Below are positions 1 through 8,461 of a DNA stretch of 34,446 bases, piece by piece. Both the position numbers and the translations under genes were made by a program. Numbering within the stretch: position 1 is the stretch's first letter; each line of letters starts with the position of its first letter. Source of the stretch: Rhizorhabdus sp. (GTDB taxonomy: Bacteria > Pseudomonadota > Alphaproteobacteria > Sphingomonadales > Sphingomonadaceae); contig NZ_JAGMXV010000023.1 of NCBI RefSeq assembly GCF_018006725.1, forward strand, positions 1 through 34,446, given 5' to 3'. The notes under the pieces were generated by a model. The model was not told where the DNA came from and did not search any database. It was given only the letters and a program-made list of their open reading frames with translations.

Positions 1-1957
1 CGACGGCGCCGCCCATTAGGCCGGGCATTCCGGGCATCCCCGGCATCATGGGCGGCGCCGTCTGGAGGATCTCATCGATATTCAGCCGATCATCCAGGCG
101 CCGAAGCGTCTCGCGCAGCAACGTCCGATAGCCCTGAGCGAGCATCGGATTCTGGATCTGCAATAGCTGGTACTGTGCCATCATCTGCTGGATGAGCGGC
201 AGAAGCGTCGCCCACGCTTCCTTGTCTGCCCCCGCCTGCGGCTTGCCCGTCGTCCCTGCGCGGATCTCAACCTCGCACATGGCGACGATATCTTCGACGT
301 TCATCCCCACGGGCCAGAACGCCAGCGGGCCGGCGAGCTTCTGGGCGTAGGCAAGGTCGATCGACTGGATCGCGATCTCCGCGGTGTAGGACGCGAGATC
401 CGTCAGCATCATCTCTACCGCATCCCGATCCGCGCCCGTGCGCGAAGCGAAGCCCGACTGCTGGATCTGGGCTTCCGTAGCGGTCTTGTCGCCCGACGTG
501 ACCTGCTGCTGAGCCTCCTGCACGCCCGAGATAATCATCATGTCCCGGTGAATCGCCGTGGTGTCGTAGAGCATGGGATCGACGCGGGGCACCGGCTTGG
601 CGGTAATGACTCGATCGAGCGGTGTGTCGGGGCTGGTCGGCAGGATGCCGATCATCTCCATGTGGTCGCTTTTTTCCAGCTTCGCGGCGTCCGTCTCGGA
701 CAGCTGCCCGCGGTTGAACACCGTGCCAGGAATCGAGCGCTCGCGCGTCTTGCGCCCACCCGAGCGCGCCCCGGAGTATTCGTCCTGAAGCTTGGCCAGG
801 CGCCATGAGAGCGATTGCGGGTGCCGCGCGCCGTCCGTCTCGTAGAACGAAAGGCGGAAGTATGGGTAGAAGCGCGCGGTCGCCTGGGGCGGAGCGTAGG
901 GCTCGACCGCCCACTTCTTCACGCCCTCGATCGTGGTCTTGATGAGGTTGTCCCGCCGGTCCCAGAGTTCGATCGCCTTCACAAACTCGACCGGCTTCTC
1001 TCCGCCCAGGATCGAGCCCGCTCCGCCCGAGCCCGCCTTGCTGAACTGCCCGCCTTCCTGCGCATCGTGGCGGGCCGGGGCCGTCTGGTTTTCATCGAAG
1101 ATGCCCGTCAAGCGCTGGTGATAGACCGTGGCCTGCTTCAGATCATCTTCGAGAATGCGAGGGAAGCGCGCGCGAACATCGCATTTGCGGATGTACATAT
1201 CGTTCGCGATCCAGTCGGCATCCTCGTAGTCCTCCACGGTGGAAATGTCGAGGCTGACATGGACATCCTCGGCCCGGCAGAAGTCGACGGTGATTCCACG
1301 GCGAACCAGCACCTCCACCTGCGCAGTCAGCCCGGTGATCTGATTGCGCAGTTCCGTCGCGAGGCGCTCCTGCTCCGTCGCGTCCGTACCCTCGCCCAGC
1401 ATCGTCTTGAGCGACTCGATCCGCGCGAGGTTGTCGCGCGCGTCGTGAAGCTGCTTCTCGACTTGGGGATTCGTGCGGGTCTGCGAATACGCCAGAACCT
1501 TGAGCCAGCCTGTACCGATCGAGAGCGTGGAGCGCACGAGCTGGCGCATCTTGCGCTTGAGCTTGGCGTCTTTCCATAGCCGGCTCACCACGATCTGAAG
1601 CGTCTCCGCGAACATCGTGCCATTTTGGTCCGGCGTCGCGCCTACGCGCGGCGATGGCCGCACGCTTACATCCGGGTTCTGCGCATACAGGAAGCTCACC
1701 AGAATATCGATGAACGCGCCGATGAGGTTCGCGTCGCTCGCCCAGGCAAGATCCGCGACACCCTGCGCGTAGCGCCGATCGCGGGTGTACTGCTCGCGCA
1801 GTTTCTTGTCGAACTCGCACGCGCCGCGGTACTCGTTTAGCAGCCGCTTAACTTCATCGCGCTCGGTATCCGAGACCTGGGACTCGTCGCCCTGTGTCAC
1901 GCCGGTTTCGACGGCCGCGGCAAGCCCGACCTGCATCTGCTCCGGGGGAACGCTCAT
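1..1957 (-). CDS. Portal protein (partial, runs off left edge)
   Basis: The frame opens at the ATG at 1957 and stays open to base 1, giving about 652 residues without a stop. The N-terminal part has a polar leader, then a region reading LLNEYRGACEFDKKLREQY and DLAWASDANLIGAFIDIL. Further on are FLYAQNPDV and GTGWLKV, a pattern typical of large podovirus-type portal proteins that form the dodecameric DNA gate at the capsid vertex. A long helical stretch (EIAIQSIDLAYAQKLAGP, then QQMMAQYQLLQIQN) fits the C-terminal barrel region. The visible C-terminus is a Met/Pro/Gly-rich tail with repeated GMPG. The start overlaps the stop of the upstream gene by 4 bases (ATGA at 1954-1957). The call rests on sequence character and on its place in the late operon; the true C-terminus is outside the window. 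Confidence 0.82.
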   Translation of the reverse strand, partial: MSVPPEQMQVGLAAAVETGVTQGDESQVSDTERDEVKRLLNEYRGACEFDKKLREQYTRDRRYAQGVADLAWASDANLIGAFIDILVSFLYAQNPDVSVRPSPRVGATPDQNGTMFAETLQIVVSRLWKDAKLKRKMRQLVRSTLSIGTGWLKVLAYSQTRTNPQVEKQLHDARDNLARIESLKTMLGEGTDATEQERLATELRNQITGLTAQVEVLVRRGITVDFCRAEDVHVSLDISTVEDYEDADWIANDMYIRKCDVRARFPRILEDDLKQATVYHQRLTGIFDENQTAPARHDAQEGGQFSKAGSGGAGSILGGEKPVEFVKAIELWDRRDNLIKTTIEGVKKWAVEPYAPPQATARFYPYFRLSFYETDGARHPQSLSWRLAKLQDEYSGARSGGRKTRERSIPGTVFNRGQLSETDAAKLEKSDHMEMIGILPTSPDTPLDRVITAKPVPRVDPMLYDTTAIHRDMMIISGVQEAQQQVTSGDKTATEAQIQQSGFASRTGADRDAVEMMLTDLASYTAEIAIQSIDLAYAQKLAGPLAFWPVGMNVEDIVAMCEVEIRAGTTGKPQAGADKEAWATLLPLIQQMMAQYQLLQIQNPMLAQGYRTLLRETLRRLDDRLNIDEILQTAPPMMPGMPGMPGLMGGAV

Positions 1958-2271
1958 GCCTCGGCGTCCTCGACGCCTTCCTCAACGGCGTCGCGCATGG
2001 AGCCCTTGAACTTCTCGAATCCGAGCTTGCGCAGCTGGAGGGTCACCGCGCGAGTCTTGCCGCCGTTGTCCGCGCTCTGCGATGCGTGCGTGACGACGGC
2101 CATCGCTTCGATCGCGAACTTCGCGCCCACTTTGGGCATGTCCAAGCCCAACTTGGTCATCTGCTCGTCGTCCAGATTGAGGGTCAGGCCATACCCGTAA
2201 GAGTCCGCCTGGACGGGCTTGGCTGTCCCCTCTTTGCTCGCTTTCGCGCGCTTCATGTCACAGAGCTTCAT
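1954..2271 (-). CDS. Small head protein, capsid staple/decoration-like
   Basis: This 105-residue protein begins MKLCDMKRAK and carries a basic N-terminus followed by SYGYGLTLNLDDEQMTKLGL. The pattern YGLxLxLDxxxxxKLGL followed by a short beta-rich segment resembles small phage proteins annotated as capsid staple or decoration proteins, which sit next to portal genes. The C-terminus is acidic (DAVEEGVEDAEA). A GAGGTG ribosome site lies about 6 bases before the ATG at 2271, and the stop overlaps the portal start (ATGA). It comes directly after the glycosyltransferase cassette in transcription order. The family assignment is from memory of the motif; a generic small virion protein remains possible. 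Confidence 0.5.
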   Translation of the reverse strand: MKLCDMKRAKASKEGTAKPVQADSYGYGLTLNLDDEQMTKLGLDMPKVGAKFAIEAMAVVTHASQSADNGGKTRAVTLQLRKLGFEKFKGSMRDAVEEGVEDAEA

Positions 2272-2304
2272 AGGAGCACCTCGCAGATTCCGTCATGCTA
2301 CACC

Positions 2305-3171
2305 CTAGCGCCAATGGGCAGCAACCCACGTCCCACCGGGGTAGGCCCAGGGCTTCTTGTGCCCGTTAAACTGCACCAGCCGAGCGTCCTTCGGGAGCGC
2401 CTCGCCCGGTCCCAGATCGCGGACGCTGTAGATCCCCGACGTGTTCGGCCAGTAGGGTTCGCGCTCGGCCAGCTTGTAGCTGATCCACGCCTGATCACTC
2501 CCGCGGAAGCCGGCGGCTCGCGCCCGCTGAATAGCCGCCGGGCCGGTGAACTCCGTCCATACCGCGGTGCGCGTACCGGGGGTCAGAAGATAAATCCCCC
2601 CGCCGAACCGGAGGCGCTTCCCCCAGTCGCGGAACGGCCGCCAGCCCACAAAGTCGGCCTTCATGGCGAACAGCGGCCGCAGATCCGCAGTCGGCACGGC
2701 GTCGATGTCCAGGACCAGCACGCGCTCGCCCAGGATCCGGGCCTCATCCGAGAACGTCCAGAGCCGCCGGTAGCAGCTCGGGAAGCGCGGCCCCTCGGGC
2801 GTGCGCAGCTCCGCGAGCCGGGCAGCGCTCGCCGGCGTCTTGATGACCTCCACTTCGGGCGCGAAGCCCTCAGTCGAATCCGTGATGCAGATGAAGCGAT
2901 GCGGCTCGGGGAGGTTGCGCGCGATCGCGCGCTGCAAGGTATTGACGTGCTCGGGCAGGAAGAAGCGAGCTGCGCGCGCCGGCCCAGTCGGGATATCCCG
3001 GCGCCCGTTCAGGAAGGCTTCGCGCAGCCGCCGGCGCTCCTCCCGCAACGCCCCGCGAGGCGCCCGCGGGATCAGATCCGAACGCACCATAGGCCGGTGG
3101 GGTCGCACATGCGGCGTCTTGGGGCCTTGCAGCCCTGCATCGTGCCAGAGCCAGCAGACGATGGAGATCAT
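2305..3171 (-). CDS. DxD-type glycosyltransferase (GT-A-like)
   Basis: This 288-residue protein starts at the ATG at 3171, which overlaps the stop of the GT-D gene (ATGA 3168-3171). The N-terminus MISIVCWLWHD is a first Rossmann-type strand. HRFICITD near residue 91 and VLVLDIDAVP with a DxD at 155-157 are the hallmarks of a GT-A fold sugar transferase that binds a nucleotide sugar through a metal ion. The C-terminal FNGHKKPWAY resembles the closing motif of family 8-like and phage or capsule transferases. Residues of about 15-68, rich in Arg and Pro, look like an insertion between the first strand and the helix starting at LPEHVNTLQRAI. It is the last enzyme of the five-gene glycan cassette. 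The acceptor is unknown. The fold call is fairly secure, the family number is not. Confidence 0.72.
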   Translation of the reverse strand: MISIVCWLWHDAGLQGPKTPHVRPHRPMVRSDLIPRAPRGALREERRRLREAFLNGRRDIPTGPARAARFFLPEHVNTLQRAIARNLPEPHRFICITDSTEGFAPEVEVIKTPASAARLAELRTPEGPRFPSCYRRLWTFSDEARILGERVLVLDIDAVPTADLRPLFAMKADFVGWRPFRDWGKRLRFGGGIYLLTPGTRTAVWTEFTGPAAIQRARAAGFRGSDQAWISYKLAEREPYWPNTSGIYSVRDLGPGEALPKDARLVQFNGHKKPWAYPGGTWVAAHWR

Positions 3172-3821
3172 TCGCGCAACAGCTTCGCGAGGAAAGCCCC
3201 GCCGCTTCCGAAGTCGATCGCCTGAATCCCCGTGCGTGAGAGACGCCGCGCCATCACGGTCGCCGCCGGGCCGCACGACAGGATGGCGACTTCGGGGGCG
3301 TACCCGCGAATCCGCTCCATGATCTCACCAGAGGCGGCGTAGGCCCCGTGCGACGGGCACTCGAAGTAGCGGTACTCCCGCGCGATTGGCGCCACGGCGC
3401 GCAGCGCTGAGCCGTCGGCCTCGCACACGATCGCGACCTTCTTCCCCCGCCATACCGAAGCGAAAGCATGGGCGTACTCGCTCGTTCGAATCCACTGGGC
3501 GCTATCGGGGCGGCTGATGAAGGCCGAGTAATACTCCGGGAGCCGAGGCTGGAGCAGCTCATCAAAGCGCTTCAGGTGGCGCTGCCAACTCTCATACTTC
3601 GCGCCTTTCGGGTCCATCGTCGGGATTGCCACGAGCAGCCGGTCATGGGGCTTCGTCAGCGTGTCGCGCAGATCCCGCGCGAGCTTCTGATTCCGAGGCT
3701 CGCGACACTGATCCTTGTGATCGATCAGCTTGAACTCCCCATCACCGAAGCGCGAAATCGACCATCCCTGGCGGAGCAGCTCGACCGTCTCGAACTCGTC
3801 ATGGACCTTCGGCCAGCTCAC
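3168..3821 (-). CDS. GT-D fold glycosyltransferase (DUF1792-like)
   Basis: This 217-residue protein uses a GTG start at 3821 that overlaps the previous stop (GTGA 3818-3821). The signature SISRFGDGEFKLI at residues 21-33, followed by a helix and LLVAIPTM, is the hallmark of the DUF1792 family. Known members (streptococcal adhesin glycosylation enzymes) have the GT-D fold and add glucose to a protein-linked glycan. The C-terminal half, with KKVAIVCEAD, YFECPSHGAY and EVAILSCGPAATVMARRL, matches the rest of that domain, where family members recognise the sugar nucleotide and close with an FGSGG-like turn. A protein O-glycosylation enzyme inside a virion operon suggests that the target could be a virion protein, but this is inference. 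Confidence 0.75.
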   Translation of the reverse strand: MSWPKVHDEFETVELLRQGWSISRFGDGEFKLIDHKDQCREPRNQKLARDLRDTLTKPHDRLLVAIPTMDPKGAKYESWQRHLKRFDELLQPRLPEYYSAFISRPDSAQWIRTSEYAHAFASVWRGKKVAIVCEADGSALRAVAPIAREYRYFECPSHGAYAASGEIMERIRGYAPEVAILSCGPAATVMARRLSRTGIQAIDFGSGGAFLAKLLRE

Positions 3822-4576
3822 AGTAGGCGCTCCCACGCGAACCGAATCGGATCGTGCCCCTTGATCTTGCCCGCGCGCTTGAGCGCATCCGAGCGCTTCT
3901 TGTACTCCGTGCGATCGCGCGAGAGCTTCGACGCGGAGGCATCGGGGCACGCGTCCTTCGTCAACACTTGCAGGAAGATATCCGGCGGCGCCTCCGTGAC
4001 CGGCCCGACTTTCTCAAGCTCCCGCAGGAACGGAGAACCCCCACCGAGGCAGCCCGAGAAATCCTCGTTGTAGCCCCCCGCCTTCCAGTACAGCGCTTTC
4101 GTGCAGAGGTAGGAGTCGATGTGAGGCTTGATCTCGCCGAACTTCGCCGTGCGCGGAAGCTGATCTTTCATGCGCGTGTCGTCAGCCGCGCCGACACGGA
4201 AGCGCCGAAAGCGATACCACTTCTTCGGGTTCCAGTCACGCGCGCGGGAGACGAGCGCCTGAGCGGCTTCCACCGGCATCAAGTGGTCGATATCCATGTG
4301 CAGGAGCCACGGCGTCTCGGCGATCTGCGCCCCCAAGTTGCGCGCGCCCCCGCGATTCCATGGTATATCCTGCGTGATGCGGTACAGCCGAAGCGGGCTG
4401 TGCGTCACGTTGGCGATCACATGGAGCGCTTCGTGCTCCATGCTGCCATCATCCACGACTATGAGATCGAGCCGGTCGCGAATATGCTCGCCGTACTCCA
4501 TCCAGAGCGCCAGGTGGCGTTTGAGCATCTCGGGCTGGTTGTAGTACGGCACGATGACCGTGCAGAACTTGCTCAT
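3818..4576 (-). CDS. Family 2 glycosyltransferase
   Basis: This 252-residue protein has its ATG at 4576, overlapping the methyltransferase stop (ATGA). The N-terminus CTVIVPYYNQPEMLKRHL is the classic GT2 opening strand and helix. LDLIVVDDGS at about 37-45 is the nucleotide-binding motif, WNRGGARNLG lies at 73-82, and LLHMDIDHLM provides the DxD metal site at 95-97. The second half contains GGYNEDFSGCLGGGSPFLREL, the usual GT2 acceptor-side region with the conserved Gly-Gly-Tyr and Asp. It lacks transmembrane segments, so it should work in the cytoplasm on a soluble or membrane-facing acceptor. Longer upstream extensions of the frame overlap the neighbouring gene and are not needed. Confidence 0.85.
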   Translation of the reverse strand: MSKFCTVIVPYYNQPEMLKRHLALWMEYGEHIRDRLDLIVVDDGSMEHEALHVIANVTHSPLRLYRITQDIPWNRGGARNLGAQIAETPWLLHMDIDHLMPVEAAQALVSRARDWNPKKWYRFRRFRVGAADDTRMKDQLPRTAKFGEIKPHIDSYLCTKALYWKAGGYNEDFSGCLGGGSPFLRELEKVGPVTEAPPDIFLQVLTKDACPDASASKLSRDRTEYKKRSDALKRAGKIKGHDPIRFAWERLL

Positions 4577-5076
4577 GCCGCCCTCCAGATGCCCGCATAT
4601 TCCGCGCCGAGCCGCGCGGCTTTTGGGGGAATCGGCACATAGTCCGTCAAGTAGTGGTGCCACCAACTCGCGGGCTTCACGAAGCTGTGCCACGGCGAAC
4701 CGTCGGGCAGGAGCTTCGTCGACGCCTCGCACGAGACCACGAGTAGAATCGCTTTGCGCGCGAGAGACTGCATGTGCAGCAGGACGGCATCGATCATGTC
4801 CGGCTCGACGTGCTCTAGCGCGTGGATGCTCACGACGAAATCGGCCGCAGTGGGCGGCGCCGCGCACTCAGGCACACCGGGGTCGAAATCCCGTACCGGG
4901 TAGCTGGAGAAACGCGACACGCCCCGCGATATCCCGCAGCCGTAGTCCAGGATGTCGCGCGCTTCGATCTCTCGCGCCAGCCGCTCGATGACGTGCAGCC
5001 ACGGGTTCGGCCGCGGCGCAACGGTGCGCCCTTTGTAATGCTGCTGGTAGAGCTGGCGATGGCGCTCCGAGATCAC
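4573..5076 (-). CDS. Class I SAM-dependent methyltransferase
   Basis: This 167-residue protein starts at a GTG at 5076 that overlaps the dehydratase stop (GTGA 5073-5076). ILDYGCGISRGVSRF at 42-55 is motif I of class I methyltransferases (the SAM-binding glycine loop), VRDFDP at 61-66 corresponds to the post-motif II acidic residue, and VVSIHALEHVEP at 81-92 is the motif IV region. The family is small and compact and has no target-recognition domain, so it is more like sugar or small-molecule methyltransferases than DNA methylases. Its position between a nucleotide-sugar enzyme and three glycosyltransferases suggests that it O- or N-methylates the sugar or glycan. The substrate is inferred only from neighbours. 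Confidence 0.72.
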   Translation of the reverse strand: MISERHRQLYQQHYKGRTVAPRPNPWLHVIERLAREIEARDILDYGCGISRGVSRFSSYPVRDFDPGVPECAAPPTAADFVVSIHALEHVEPDMIDAVLLHMQSLARKAILLVVSCEASTKLLPDGSPWHSFVKPASWWHHYLTDYVPIPPKAARLGAEYAGIWRAA

Positions 5077-6047
5077 TTCGTCAACTCCTGGAGCCAAAAG
5101 CCCACCCGGTCGTCGCAGTGCGCCTGATAATTCTCGTACATGCACTGCATGTGGGACGCCGTGATCGCCCCGCTCGCCGGCTCGATGATCCGCCGAATTC
5201 GCGCATCCCCCGTGGCGACGATCGCGCCGCCGTAGTCCAATTCTTCGGTGAGCTTCTCGCCGGGCCGCAGGCCAGTCTCCACAATCTCGACCTTGCCCTG
5301 GCTCAGCTCCAGTGCGAGATCGTACATGTTCTTCGGCTTGCCCATGTCGAGAACGAATGTGCCCGCCTCTCGGAAGGCCGCGGTTTTCATGACGAGCATC
5401 ACTGCCTCGGGGATCGTCATGAAGTAGCGCTCGCAGCGCTTGTCGGTGAGCGTGATCGGGCCGCCCCGGGCAAGCTGCTCGCGCCAAAGCGGGAACACGG
5501 AGCCCGCCGAGTCCATCACGTTCCCGAAGCGCACGACGGCTGCCGTGATGGCGTGCGGGGCCACGAGCGCCGGGCTCTGCATGAGCTTCTCACAGAGCCG
5601 CTTCGTCGCACCCATCACGGAGGCCGGCCGCACGGCCTTGTCAGTGGATATCTGGATGAACTGCTCGACGCCGGCGCGGGCTGCTTCCCTCAAGAGCACG
5701 TAGGTTCCGAACACGTTGTTCGCGACTGCTTCGAGCAGGTTCCGCTCGCAGATCGGCACATGCTTGTGCGCGGCGGCGTGGATCACCACGCCGGTATCCT
5801 GCACGGAACGCCGAGAAACTTCGGGATTCAGCACGCTCCCGAGGATCGGCACCAGCTCGCAGTCCTGTGCGTTGGCGATCGGGCGCAGCTCGCGCTCGAT
5901 GTTGTAGAGACCGGCTTCCGTGAGGCTCACGAGCACGAGCTTGCGCACGCGCTCGGCCAGGAGTTGCCGGCAGATTTCCGAACCGATGGAGCCGCCAGCG
6001 CCAGTGACGCAAACCGACTCGTGATAGAACCGCGGGGTGGATGTCAT
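5073..6047 (-). CDS. FlaA1/CapD-like nucleotide-sugar 4,6-dehydratase/epimerase
   Basis: This 324-residue extended SDR enzyme starts at the ATG at 6047 (ATGA overlap with the gene before). The N-terminus VCVTGAGGSIGSEICRQLL at 12-30 carries the GxxGxxG NAD(P) fingerprint. VVIHAAAHKHVPICERN follows at 87-103. Active-site elements are STDKAV at 134-139 and MGATKRLCE from 145, where Met145 takes the place of the usual catalytic Tyr before Lys149. That Met-x3-Lys variant is characteristic of the FlaA1/PseB/CapD group, which converts UDP-GlcNAc to 4-keto-6-deoxy sugars, the first step to pseudaminic acid, bacillosamine or N-acetylfucosamine derivatives. It has no N-terminal membrane domain. It would supply the activated sugar for the cassette. 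No aminotransferase or acetyltransferase follows, so later steps may rely on the host. Confidence 0.85.
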   Translation of the reverse strand: MTSTPRFYHESVCVTGAGGSIGSEICRQLLAERVRKLVLVSLTEAGLYNIERELRPIANAQDCELVPILGSVLNPEVSRRSVQDTGVVIHAAAHKHVPICERNLLEAVANNVFGTYVLLREAARAGVEQFIQISTDKAVRPASVMGATKRLCEKLMQSPALVAPHAITAAVVRFGNVMDSAGSVFPLWREQLARGGPITLTDKRCERYFMTIPEAVMLVMKTAAFREAGTFVLDMGKPKNMYDLALELSQGKVEIVETGLRPGEKLTEELDYGGAIVATGDARIRRIIEPASGAITASHMQCMYENYQAHCDDRVGFWLQELTK

Positions 6048-6343
6048 GTTTTCAACCTTATGGCTTTTGTTCCGGCGCTCGTCCGCACTCTAACCGAACT
6101 CGCGTCGGGATCGCCAGTCTCGACGAGATAGATCGCGTAGGTCACTCCGTTCTTTCGCAGCATCGGGGCAGCCCCCATACTGCCCGGGGCATCGGCCGCC
6201 GCGACCAAGCACAATTCGCGAACTGCTGCGCCATAATACGTCCGCAGCCCCGCGTACTGCGTCGGGAAGCCGCTGGCCGTCGACAGCGCGACATCAAATG
6301 CCGCCGTCCCAGGGTCCCGCAGAATGACGTCAAAGGCGGCCAT
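6044..6343 (-). CDS. Small conserved phage protein, probably virion-associated
   Basis: This 99-residue protein has its ATG at 6343 touching the stop of the large protein before it (TAATG) and its stop overlapping the dehydratase start (ATGA). Its sequence alternates short strands: AAFDVALS, GLRTYYGAAVRELCLVA, GVTYAIYLVETGDPDASSVRVRT, GTKAIRLKT. Proteins of this size and pattern are frequent in phage structural regions, next to tail or head-surface genes, but have no assigned function. It has no signal peptide or membrane segment. It marks the boundary between the tail-fibre genes and the glycan cassette. Real coding is supported by tight coupling on both sides; the role is unknown. Confidence 0.65.
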   Translation of the reverse strand: MAAFDVILRDPGTAAFDVALSTASGFPTQYAGLRTYYGAAVRELCLVAAADAPGSMGAAPMLRKNGVTYAIYLVETGDPDASSVRVRTSAGTKAIRLKT

Positions 6344-8451
6344 TACGCCGCCCCGTTCGCTACCGCATCCTCACTGCGCCCCACGTAGGAAGATGACTCG
6401 AACGCCTCGACAAATAGAGTCTCGGTGTTGTCCCACCAATCCATCGAGTACGCGCCGTCCCCAGATCGGGAGGTACTTTTAAGTAGTTCTCCGTCGCTCT
6501 TACGATGCGCGTAGATGTTAACGGTTCCGCCGTTAGAGTTAGATATGTCGCCATCTATAGTGAAGGGTCCCACAGCATGATAGGTCACCCAGACAGCTAG
6601 ATTACTATAGCAGAGCGCTCCAACGTTCTGTAAATATTTTCGTGCTGTTTCTAAACTCACGCGATCTCCGTGAGTCTGCTCTGGCCAATGTTTCCCCAAC
6701 GAATCTAGACTGCCGTAGAACACCGCCCACCCAATCTCGGAATCCGTTTGCAGGGTTGTCCCTATACTAGCGACGTAAGCTAGACCCCCTTCGCCACCAG
6801 TGGATAGCCTCTCAACGAGACATTGATACCAAGAAGGGGGTGTGCTCGTGAATTGTATCCGGCCCTCCGTCCCTAAATTGCTGGCAAGATAACCCGCCTC
6901 TGCTATTTCCACCGCAGTAGACGACGACATCCACCGTTGCCCTCCCGCAAGCGCTCCTGCGGTAAGAATATTTCGACGAATGGTGTGGTTCGCAGCTCCT
7001 GGCCCCGCTGCTGGCTGACTACTCACGTAGGCAACATCAAACCGCGCGTTCATTCCGTGAGCGTAATTTGAACCCGAACTTATGTAGGCGTCCACGTTAA
7101 GAGTGTTCTTTCCTCTAGCAAGAGCGAACGCAGAATCGTTCCGCTCCATGCAAGAATTGCCGCCGCACAACACACTCGCAGCGTCGGTCTTACCGATAAA
7201 AGACCCAGTACCCAGTCGTACATTAAGAAAAGTGGACAAAGAGGCCGACTGCGTCCAAAAGAGATAAGCGGCGACCTTCGCTGCGGTGATCGGCCCAGGT
7301 TCGGCTATATAAAGCTGAGCTGTAGACCGGGCGTGCTCGGTACTTGCTATGCTGGCTACTATCTCCAGAGGAGTGCCACAAAGTTGTACGCTGTTGGTGA
7401 TGCAGTTTTTCACCGTCGCGCCGTTGGTGTGCGTCGCTGCCGTCGTGCTGTTGTATCCCCGAGTCACCGTCAGCGTGTTGCTGGCGATGCTCGTCACTAG
7501 CATCTGCTCGTTGTCCACGCTGATGACAAAGGGCACCGTGCCCAGGTTCGCCGCAGCCGTCACGTCAATGCCGGTCTCGGAGTTGTCCAGATCCTCGGTG
7601 AGCGTCGTGCTGGTGTTATCCGCCTCGAACTCATAGGTGACGATGAGGTACGCGCAGAAGTGGTTGACGCGAGCTACCGACGAAAGCGCTTGAAATACCT
7701 GGGTCGCTGTCGTGTCCGGCCACGCGCTCGTGGCGTCCCACACGTAGCGGAACCTCCGGTCGGACGCAAGCGCTCCTTCGTAGTTTCCAGTCGTGACGTT
7801 GGCGGTGCCCGCATACAGGGTCATCGTGTGGTCGGTCGTTGCCCCGTTACGGTGCTCGTTGCCCTCAACCACGAGGTAGATACCTCGGAAGGTCTTGCCG
7901 GCCTCCGCGCAGTAGTACGCCAAGGCCGGCATCGTGTCATAGGTCGTCGCGCCCGTAGTAAGCGCCCCGTCTGGCGCGTCGAGCGGGATGATCACCGTCT
8001 TGACATGCGTGGTGCTGGTGTCGTCGTAGTCGTAGGTGATTTCGAGCGTCACACACACGTTCACCATGCCCAGGGTCGTGCCCGTGCTCTGGTTGATCTG
8101 GAGCTGGAAGTCGCACGTCATGGACGTGCCGCTCCAGTTAGTCGTGAAGTGAGAAGTGTAGCCCGCTGAAAGAATAAAGGACGCGTTCTCACCAGTGTTT
8201 GTCAGAGCCCCCGAATTAGTCACACTGGTATAGCTGGCTGCACCCAGGCGTAGGTTCTGCGTCTTGGTCGTGAGCGTGCCGCCCGTGGCCGTGACAATGT
8301 CATCGAACGAGACGTGTGCGGTGACCGAGCGGAAGGTCTTACTGGACTCTGGCAGATAGAGTGTGATCTGCGTGAGCGTCGTCAGCGTGTTATTGGTCAG
8401 TGACGCTAGGGCTGGGAATGCGTAGATGACTGTCTTGGTGCGCGTTGCCAC
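6343..8451 (-). CDS. Large beta-rich repetitive virion surface protein
   Basis: This 702-residue protein uses a GTG start at 8451 with GAGGCG about 6 bases before it. Two tandem domains of about 140 residues occupy the first 290 residues. Each goes from a strand such as KTVIYAFPAL or KTVIIPLDAP, through SSKTFR or AGKTFR, to ITYDYDDTSTTHV or VTYEFEADNTSTTL. A linker with DNSETGIDVTAA, TLTVTRGYNSTTAATH and NGATVKN follows, a pattern common in phage tail and receptor-binding proteins. Two further related domains follow, ending FDVAYVSSQPA and AVWVTYHAVGP. The last 75 residues (TVNIYAHRKSDGELL, SGDGAYSMDWW) resemble a carboxypeptidase-regulatory-like beta-sandwich. Base composition drops clearly in the C-terminal half (about 6360-7370), which points to an acquired or fast-evolving tip. 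It is probably a virion fibre or decoration protein. Confidence 0.6.
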   Translation of the reverse strand: MATRTKTVIYAFPALASLTNNTLTTLTQITLYLPESSKTFRSVTAHVSFDDIVTATGGTLTTKTQNLRLGAASYTSVTNSGALTNTGENASFILSAGYTSHFTTNWSGTSMTCDFQLQINQSTGTTLGMVNVCVTLEITYDYDDTSTTHVKTVIIPLDAPDGALTTGATTYDTMPALAYYCAEAGKTFRGIYLVVEGNEHRNGATTDHTMTLYAGTANVTTGNYEGALASDRRFRYVWDATSAWPDTTATQVFQALSSVARVNHFCAYLIVTYEFEADNTSTTLTEDLDNSETGIDVTAAANLGTVPFVISVDNEQMLVTSIASNTLTVTRGYNSTTAATHTNGATVKNCITNSVQLCGTPLEIVASIASTEHARSTAQLYIAEPGPITAAKVAAYLFWTQSASLSTFLNVRLGTGSFIGKTDAASVLCGGNSCMERNDSAFALARGKNTLNVDAYISSGSNYAHGMNARFDVAYVSSQPAAGPGAANHTIRRNILTAGALAGGQRWMSSSTAVEIAEAGYLASNLGTEGRIQFTSTPPSWYQCLVERLSTGGEGGLAYVASIGTTLQTDSEIGWAVFYGSLDSLGKHWPEQTHGDRVSLETARKYLQNVGALCYSNLAVWVTYHAVGPFTIDGDISNSNGGTVNIYAHRKSDGELLKSTSRSGDGAYSMDWWDNTETLFVEAFESSSYVGRSEDAVANGAA

Positions 8452-8461
8452 GGTATTCGCC

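Noticed and set aside
3468-4073. Plus-strand frames and a tRNA-like GTTCGAATCC near 3485
   Set aside because: The flanking bases do not pair as a T stem, no acceptor stem is found, and the region is coding for two glycosyltransferases on the other strand.
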